This document shows, in pieces, positions 59,192 through 64,000 of a stretch of 64,000 nt of DNA; position 1 is the first letter of the stretch, and every line of letters starts with the position of its first letter. The translations under genes and the position numbers were made by a program. The notes under the pieces were generated by a model. It had not been told where the DNA came from. It was given only the letters and a program-made list of their open reading frames with translations, and did no database searches. The DNA comes from Larkinella sp049445795 (GTDB lineage Bacteria > Bacteroidota > Bacteroidia > Cytophagales > Spirosomataceae). The DNA lies in contig NZ_JBMSDT010000006.1 of the NCBI RefSeq assembly GCF_049445795.1, positions 310,001 through 374,000 on the forward strand, in the 5' to 3' direction.

Positions 59192-60163
59192 CTACCGCCC
59201 AATGGCTACTTTTCGCAGAATTGAGTCGATGATTTGCAGGGTCGTGACACCGTCGGCTTCGGCTTCGTAGTTGAGCAGAATGCGGTGGTTGAACACGTCC
59301 GGGGCTACTTCCTTGATATCTTCCGGCAAGACATAATCCCGCTGGTCGAAATAGGCGAGGGCCTTGGCCGCCCGGTTGAGGTGGATGCTGGCGCGGGGCG
59401 ACACGCCGTACTGGATGTACCGGGCTTCGTCGCGCAGGTTGTAGTCGAACGGTCGGCGGGTAGCAAACACCAGTTCGATGATATAGCGTTCGAGCGTTTC
59501 CGAAATCGTGATTTTGTTGATCTCGTTCTTGATCGCAACAATATCTTCCTTGTCCAACACCGGCTGGACTTCGTAATCAAAATTCAGGTTCGCCATCCGG
59601 CGCATCACCTCCAGTTCCTCGTCTTTCGACAGATAACCGACGAACACCTTCATCATAAACCGGTCGATCTGGGCTTCTGGCAGTGGATAGGTTCCTTCCT
59701 GCTCGACCGGGTTCTGCGTCGCCAACACCAGAAACGGCTTATCCAGAATGAAGGTTTCTTCCCCAATCGTGACCTGCTTTTCCTGCATGGCTTCCAGCAG
59801 CGCCGACTGCACCTTGGCGGGCGAGCGGTTGACCTCGTCGGCCAGAATGAGGTTGGCAAAAATCGGCCCCTGCTTCACCTCGAAATCACCCGATTTCTGG
59901 TTAAAAATCATCGTACCGACCAGGTCGGCGGGCAGCAGGTCGGGCGTAAACTGAATCCGCTGAAAATCCAGTTGCAGCGCCTTCGCCAGCGTGTTGATGG
60001 TCAGCGTTTTCGCCAAACCGGGTACGCCTTCCAGCAGGATATGACCGCCCGTAAACAAGCCAATGAGCAGCCGGTTGAGCAGTGCCTGCTGCCCCACCAC
60101 CACCTTGCCCATCTCGTCGAACACCTGGCGGATTTTGGTATGATAGGTAATGTCTGATGTCAT
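59192..60163 (-). CDS. MoxR family AAA ATPase
   Basis: 323 residues. Walker A E-G-V-P-G-L-A-K-T near residue 43, Walker B L-I-L-A-D-E-V-N-R-S-P near 107, sensor A-T-Q-N-P-V-E-Q-E-G-T-Y-P-L-P-E-A-Q near 150 and the C-terminal lid with G-V-S-P-R-A-S near 250. MoxR ATPases act as chaperones, usually beside genes for DUF58 and VWA proteins. Those are not next to it here; prmC is upstream on the same strand. Confidence 0.94.
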   Translation of the reverse strand: MTSDITYHTKIRQVFDEMGKVVVGQQALLNRLLIGLFTGGHILLEGVPGLAKTLTINTLAKALQLDFQRIQFTPDLLPADLVGTMIFNQKSGDFEVKQGPIFANLILADEVNRSPAKVQSALLEAMQEKQVTIGEETFILDKPFLVLATQNPVEQEGTYPLPEAQIDRFMMKVFVGYLSKDEELEVMRRMANLNFDYEVQPVLDKEDIVAIKNEINKITISETLERYIIELVFATRRPFDYNLRDEARYIQYGVSPRASIHLNRAAKALAYFDQRDYVLPEDIKEVAPDVFNHRILLNYEAEADGVTTLQIIDSILRKVAIGR

Positions 60164-60179
60164 ACAATATCGAATATCG

Positions 60180-60246
60180 AATAACGAATATTGAATAACG
60201 AAAAACGGCCAATTACTTCGCTATTCGTTATTCAATATTCGTTATT
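60180..60246. repeat. Perfect 23-base inverted repeat of iterated AATAACGAAT words
   Basis: The left arm 60180-60202 and right arm 60224-60246 are exact reverse complements with a 21-base loop. Words GAATAACG and GAATATTG/GAATATCG repeat here and just upstream (60170-60180). The right arm overlaps the prmC stop codon, so it may act as prmC's 3' end. Confidence 0.88.
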
Positions 60247-61090
60247 ATTTAACCGCTTTAACAAATCGTTCTTTTCCGTGAATATCCTTGAAAATCTGGA
60301 CGTTATGGTAGTCGCGTTCTTCGAAAACCTGCTGCGTCTGGGGGCCGAACCGCTCGTTGATTTCGACGTAACAGGCTCCGCCTGCTGTCAGATGCTGGTG
60401 CCCGAAATCGGCGACGGCCTTGTAAAACAATAACGGATCCTGGTCTTCGACAAACAACGCCAGATGCGGCTCGTAGCGTAGCACGTTCGTTTCCATTTGT
60501 TCGGCTTCCGACAACGTGACGTACGGCGGATTGCTGACCACGCACTCGAACCGCCGGTTTTCTTCGCCCACATTCAGGATATCGCGTTGCTCGAAATCAA
60601 CCTCCGCTAGCAGCGTCCGGGCGTTCAACCGGGCTACGTCCAGGGCTTCGGGCGACACGTCCCAGGCCAGAACCGACGCCTGGGGCAGAAACCGCGCCAG
60701 CGTGACAGCGATGCAGCCGCTGCCGGTGCCGATGTCGATGATGTTCAGTTGGCCGGTCGTTTCGGCATAATCCCGCACGATGAGCCGGATCAGTTCCTCG
60801 GTTTCGGGGCGCGGAATCAACACCGCCGGAGAAACCTGAAACTCCAGTCCGCAAAACTCCGTTGTCCCGATGAGGTGCTGAACGGGTTCGTGCTGGTTCA
60901 GCCGACGGACCAACTCGTCCCAATCGGGTTGCGGGGGCGTGGCCGGAATCGGTTTTCCGGCGACCACATCGGTTCGGCGGAGCAGGAGGTAGTGTTCGAG
61001 CAACAAAAATACGATTGCGCGGGCTTCTTCCGGGCGGTACCCTTCCAAACGACCCACCAGCGAATCAAATAACGACTTGGCTGTCATCAT
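60245..61090 (-). CDS. prmC: Peptide chain release factor N5-glutamine methyltransferase
   Basis: 281 residues. An N-terminal helical domain (about 1-80) precedes the SAM-binding D-I-G-T-G-S-G-C-I-A-V-T-L-A near residue 118. The catalytic V-V-S-N-P-P-Y-V is near residue 188. R-P-E-T-E-E-L near residue 97 is also a PrmC mark. It methylates the Gln of the GGQ loop in release factors RF1 and RF2. Start at tandem ATG 61090/61087. Divergent from ribD with 47 bases between starts. Confidence 0.95.
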   Translation of the reverse strand: MMTAKSLFDSLVGRLEGYRPEEARAIVFLLLEHYLLLRRTDVVAGKPIPATPPQPDWDELVRRLNQHEPVQHLIGTTEFCGLEFQVSPAVLIPRPETEELIRLIVRDYAETTGQLNIIDIGTGSGCIAVTLARFLPQASVLAWDVSPEALDVARLNARTLLAEVDFEQRDILNVGEENRRFECVVSNPPYVTLSEAEQMETNVLRYEPHLALFVEDQDPLLFYKAVADFGHQHLTAGGACYVEINERFGPQTQQVFEERDYHNVQIFKDIHGKERFVKAVK

Positions 61091-61137
61091 GCGGACGGAA
61101 AATTTGCGTAAATCTAAGCCTTCGTCCGACAGATTTT

Positions 61138-62367
61138 ATGGATTTTACCGATTTCTTTACAGCGGTTTCATCAAACGGACCCCAAAAACCGGTGACCGAC
61201 GACCTGATTTTTATGTCCCGCGCCCTCCAACTGGCCTGTCTGGGCCGGGGGCACGTCAGCCCGAACCCGCTGGTGGGCTGTGTGATTGTCTACCAAAACC
61301 GCATCATCGGCGAAGGCTGGCACCGGCAGTATGGCGGCCCACACGCCGAAGTCAACGCCATACGCTCGGTGGCCGACGAAGCGCTGTTGCCTGAATCGAC
61401 TGTCTACGTGACGCTCGAACCTTGTTCGCATTTCGGGAAAACCCCGCCCTGCGCCGATCTGCTGATCGAAAAACGGGTGAAGAAAGTGGTGGTCTGCAAC
61501 GACGACCCCAATCCGCTGGTGGCCGGTCGCGGGTTGGCAAAACTGCGGGCGGCCGGAATCGAGGTAGAAACCGGGCTGCTGACCGAAGAAGGCCGGGAAC
61601 TGAACCGCCGGTTTTTTACCTTCATCGAACAGCAACGTCCCTATCTGATCCTGAAATGGGCCGAAACCGCCGACGGGTTTCTGGCTCCGACTGATTTTCA
61701 GCCCATTCCGATCAGCAGCGCGCTTTCGCGGCAGCGGGTGCACCAATGGCGGACGGAAGAAGATGCTTTTCTGATCGGGACCAACACCGCCCGCTACGAC
61801 AACCCGCAACTGAACGTCCGGTCGTGGGTCGGCCGGAATCCGGTCCGGATTGTCATCGATAAAGCGTTGCAACTGCCGCCCTCACTGCACCTTTTCGACG
61901 GTTCGCAGCCGACATTGGTATATACGGTTTCGCCAGTGGACGAAACCGTTATGAATACTCCTAAAGTCGAGCGCGACCCCGGCCCTAAAGGGGACTTGGA
62001 CAGAGTAAAATCCGGATTCACAAAGTCCCCTTTAGGGCCGGGGTCGCGCTCGACTTTAGGGGTAAAAGCACCGATTTCAGGAAGTATGACAAAATATGTC
62101 CAGCTAGACCCCGAAGCCCCGTTTCTTCCCCAACTCATCGCCGATCTGTACCGGCAAAAAATCCAGTCGGTGGTGATCGAAGGCGGGGCGGCTTTGCTGG
62201 AAAGCTTCCTGAGCCGGGGACTTTGGGATGAGGTCCGGGTCTTTAAAAGCACGAAGGTACTGGGCGAAGGGCTGGCTGCTCCGACGGTTCGCGGGCGGCT
62301 GGTCGATACGGAGCGGGTAGGGGAGGATTGGTTGATGACCTACCGGGCTATCGGTAGTGCCGGCTAA
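61138..62367 (+). CDS. ribD: Bifunctional riboflavin biosynthesis deaminase/reductase RibD, with an in-frame palindromic insert
   Basis: 409 residues from the ATG at 61138. The deaminase domain (about 25-165) has P-N-P-L-V-G-C-V-I-V, H-A-E-V-N-A and P-C-S-H-F-G-K-T-P-P-C with the zinc ligands. The reductase domain begins near 175 (L-K-W-A-E-T-A-D-G, G-T-N-T-A-R-Y-D-N-P) and ends V-V-I-E-G-G-A-A-L-L-E-S-F. It catalyses two steps of riboflavin synthesis. Residues about 274-308 (T-P-K-V-E-R-D-P-G-P-K-G-D..K-S-P-L-G-P-G-S-R-S-T-L-G) have no RibD counterpart. They are encoded by a palindromic element, in frame. The frame after it is intact, so the enzyme may work. Confidence 0.93.
   Translation: MDFTDFFTAVSSNGPQKPVTDDLIFMSRALQLACLGRGHVSPNPLVGCVIVYQNRIIGEGWHRQYGGPHAEVNAIRSVADEALLPESTVYVTLEPCSHFGKTPPCADLLIEKRVKKVVVCNDDPNPLVAGRGLAKLRAAGIEVETGLLTEEGRELNRRFFTFIEQQRPYLILKWAETADGFLAPTDFQPIPISSALSRQRVHQWRTEEDAFLIGTNTARYDNPQLNVRSWVGRNPVRIVIDKALQLPPSLHLFDGSQPTLVYTVSPVDETVMNTPKVERDPGPKGDLDRVKSGFTKSPLGPGSRSTLGVKAPISGSMTKYVQLDPEAPFLPQLIADLYRQKIQSVVIEGGAALLESFLSRGLWDEVRVFKSTKVLGEGLAAPTVRGRLVDTERVGEDWLMTYRAIGSAG
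61957..62063. repeat. Palindromic element inserted in frame within ribD
   Basis: Left arm 61960-61997 and right arm 62023-62060 are exact reverse complements over 38 bases, separated by 25 bases. The match extends three more bases outward with one mismatch. Each arm also carries CCTAAAG at one end and CCCTAAAGGGG inside. The element covers about 35 codons without a stop. It sits between the Y-T-V-S-P strand and the Y-V-Q-L-D strand of the reductase, probably a surface loop. Confidence 0.9.
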
Positions 62368-62373
62368 GAACGA

Positions 62374-62406
62374 AAAGGCGAATCCTTTCAAATCCGCCTT
62401 TCTGAT
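62374..62406 (+). terminator. Hairpin after ribD, probable terminator
   Basis: AAAGGCG (62374-62380) pairs with CGCCTTT (62395-62401), with a 14-base loop. It starts 7 bases past the ribD stop, and the stem itself ends in TTT. Confidence 0.5.
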
Positions 62407-62448
62407 TTGTAGAGCGAGTTGTTGTTTACTGTTTGGCAAAACCGCCAT

Positions 62449-62850
62449 TTACTGGATGGCAATCTGGCGGGTGGGTTGGTCGGGTTTTTGGGTTGCCAGC
62501 GTAACGTTCTGGGTCGTTGTTTCGGCTCCGTTGCTGATCACCACCTGATACTCGCCATCGGGCAGGTTGCTGACATCCATCCGCAGCCTGGCCGTGGCCT
62601 GATTTTTCCCAATCTGCTGCACGAACAAGGTGGTCCCTGCGTTGTTTTTCAATTGAACCACGACCGGACTGCCGATTTGTTTGTCGATGGCCACATGAAG
62701 TTTGCTGTCCGTGGTGGGGTACATCCCACTTTGAAAAGCCGCAGCTTTTTGCGGACGACCGATGGGTTTGTGGGGTTCGGCTACTGAGGCAGTGAAACTA
62801 AAAACCGTCAGGGTGAAAGCAGCGAAGAGAGTGTTTACGAGCGTTTTCAT
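62449..62850 (-). CDS. Small secreted beta protein, DUF3244/T9SS-tail-like
   Basis: 133 residues from the ATG at 62850, with a signal peptide (T-L-V-N-T-L-F-A-A-F-T-L-T-V-F-S-F-T-A-S). The C-terminal 75 residues form an immunoglobulin-like pattern: V-V-V-Q-L-K-N-N-A-G-T-T-L-F, then M-D-V-S-N-L-P-D-G-E-Y-Q-V-V-I-S-N-G. That L-P-x-G-x-Y-x-V-x-I pattern is shared by DUF3244 domains and type IX sorting tails. It lacks the final K-x-V/I-K of a sorting signal, so secretion by that route is uncertain. No neighbour suggests a role. Confidence 0.65.
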   Translation of the reverse strand: MKTLVNTLFAAFTLTVFSFTASVAEPHKPIGRPQKAAAFQSGMYPTTDSKLHVAIDKQIGSPVVVQLKNNAGTTLFVQQIGKNQATARLRMDVSNLPDGEYQVVISNGAETTTQNVTLATQKPDQPTRQIAIQ

Positions 62851-63081
62851 GGCGTATGTTGTTTGTGTTGTGTCGGTTTGTTTAATCCGTTTTGGATGAG
62901 TCAAAGGTCGGGAGATGGCCGGGGAAACGCTGTCACAAATGAGTCAATCGCTGGTACTTTTGGGAAAAAGGCGAGAAAACCGGTTTTGGGTGGAAAATTT
63001 GTTCCAGTCAATCCGGTTTTTCCGGCCGAGTAAAAGAGTTTAACTAGCTTGCATCAGTTTTGGTCCTTCATTGAATACTTC

Positions 63082-63957
63082 ATGAATCACCTCTTTGGGA
63101 AGGAAAAATTTGGTAGAAGACTCGTATGGAGTGCAGCCTTTCTGAGTCTTTTTTGCGGCAACGTGCTGGCGCAGGACAGTACGCGGGTGATCATCGATAC
63201 CAATGCCGTGACGGTCGCGGAAAAACCGGTTCGCTCAGGAATTTTTCACCGGGTTGCGCAGGACGGTGTCAACACCTTCCACACGATTGTGAAGGCCTAC
63301 GCCCGGCCCCTGCACTGGCAGAAACGGGATGTTCTCCGGTTTGGCGGGGCCCTGGCAATCTCAGCCGCCGGGTTATTAATTGAAAAAGAGTTGTATGCGT
63401 TCACTCAGCGAAACCAAACCCCGGCGCTTGACCGGCTGGAACGGGTCGGGTTTCGGCTTGGGCAACCGCAGCTTAATTACCCCATTATGCTCACGCTCTG
63501 GGGCAGTGGGGTGCTGTTGAACAACGACTGGCTCCGGGATACGGGCATCATGGTGATTGCGTCGGTCACCACGTCCGGACTGATCCAAACCGCTTCCAAG
63601 GAAATTTTCGGTCGGCCCCGGCCCAATACCGGGCTGGGAAACGTCGCCTTCAAGCCCTTCGGCGGACCGGCTTACCACTCGTTTCCGTCGGGCCACGCCA
63701 GCCTGGCGACGGCGACGTTCTGGGTGCTGGCGAAGCAGGTCCCGTATGTGCCGCTGAAAGTGGTTTTTTATGCCTTACCGATTATCACGAGCGCGTCCCG
63801 GATTTATGTGGGCGCGCATTGGCTCTCCGACGTATTTTTGGGCACGGCCCTGGGCATTGCCTTTGCTGAAAGTGTAGTACGCCTGTATCCCCTCGTGAAA
63901 GCCAACCGCGCCATTTCGGTCAAGGTGACGCCCGTGGGACTGCTGGTTAATTTTTGA
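63082..63957 (+). CDS. PAP2 family membrane-associated phosphatase
   Basis: 291 residues from the ATG at 63082 (a TTG at 63049 is possible). A signal-like helix ending V-L-A-Q is followed by a soluble stretch and five or six hydrophobic segments. The three catalytic motifs are present: K-E-I-F-G-R-P-R-P near 180, P-S-G-H-A-S near 210 and S-R-I-Y-V-G-A-H-W-L-S-D-V near 242. It should remove phosphate from a lipid such as undecaprenyl diphosphate or phosphatidic acid on the outer face of the membrane. Confidence 0.9.
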   Translation: MNHLFGKEKFGRRLVWSAAFLSLFCGNVLAQDSTRVIIDTNAVTVAEKPVRSGIFHRVAQDGVNTFHTIVKAYARPLHWQKRDVLRFGGALAISAAGLLIEKELYAFTQRNQTPALDRLERVGFRLGQPQLNYPIMLTLWGSGVLLNNDWLRDTGIMVIASVTTSGLIQTASKEIFGRPRPNTGLGNVAFKPFGGPAYHSFPSGHASLATATFWVLAKQVPYVPLKVVFYALPIITSASRIYVGAHWLSDVFLGTALGIAFAESVVRLYPLVKANRAISVKVTPVGLLVNF

Positions 63958-64000
63958 CGGTACTCCAGACGCTCAACGAGACGTGAGCCGACCTCCCACT

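Overview
The window reads as chromosomal DNA of a Bacteroidota bacterium of the order Cytophagales, probably Spirosomataceae-like (Spirosoma/Larkinella type; the genus is a guess). Support comes from porT and gldE (type IX secretion and gliding), a TonB receptor paired with a DUF4249 lipoprotein, two LytS/LytTR pairs, -7 elements of the form TAnnTTTG, weak Shine-Dalgarno signals, the conserved order mutY / HU / TPR / tiny COX24-domain protein / RNase G with ssb-gldE behind mutY, and GC slightly above 50 percent. No prophage, plasmid, CRISPR or defence island was seen.

Layout. 1-3713 (minus): efflux operon DUF2147-TolC-adaptor-ABC permease, each junction a 4-base ATGA overlap. 4031-6789: LytS/LytTR pair and a sterol-desaturase-type hydroxylase. 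7016-10901: TonB receptor, DUF4249 lipoprotein and a PagL-like lipid A deacylase candidate. 10984-15732: small envelope proteins, a secreted esterase and a second LytS/LytTR pair. 15745-22628: CadC-type regulator with a beta-propeller, AbgB-like amidohydrolase, AraC regulator and alpha/beta hydrolase. 22743-23715: ISAon1-type IS remnant, a tandem hairpin repeat, and tRNA-Val with promoter and terminator. 23814-31234: porT, ubiE, a Gfo/Idh/MocA oxidoreductase, a membrane protein, an SDR/HxlR pair and a nucleoside hydrolase. 31258-36631: M28 peptidase, a barrel protein, an FHA-PrsW fusion and gldE. 36664-41670: ssb, mutY, HU, TPR, COX24-like protein, RNase G. 41817-50083: TVP38 protein, nucleotide-sugar epimerase, Kup, mntH/mntR with a candidate operator, LptF/G and an EamA transporter. 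50138-56967: cell-surface glycan cluster (two polytopic proteins, two GT2 enzymes, MBOAT acyltransferase). 57001-63957: broken Uma2 gene, tandem SGNH hydrolase, MoxR, prmC, ribD, a small secreted protein and a PAP2 phosphatase.

The least ordinary signals are in repeats and word use. ribD carries an in-frame palindromic insert with 38-base perfect arms. Two REP-pair (BIME-like) elements share one core. Several intergenic spacers hold inverted repeats built from iterated short words. The octamer CCGGTTTT/AAAACCGG occurs about 46 times by hand count where about two are expected by chance. Functions are read from motifs and family memory only; no search was run.
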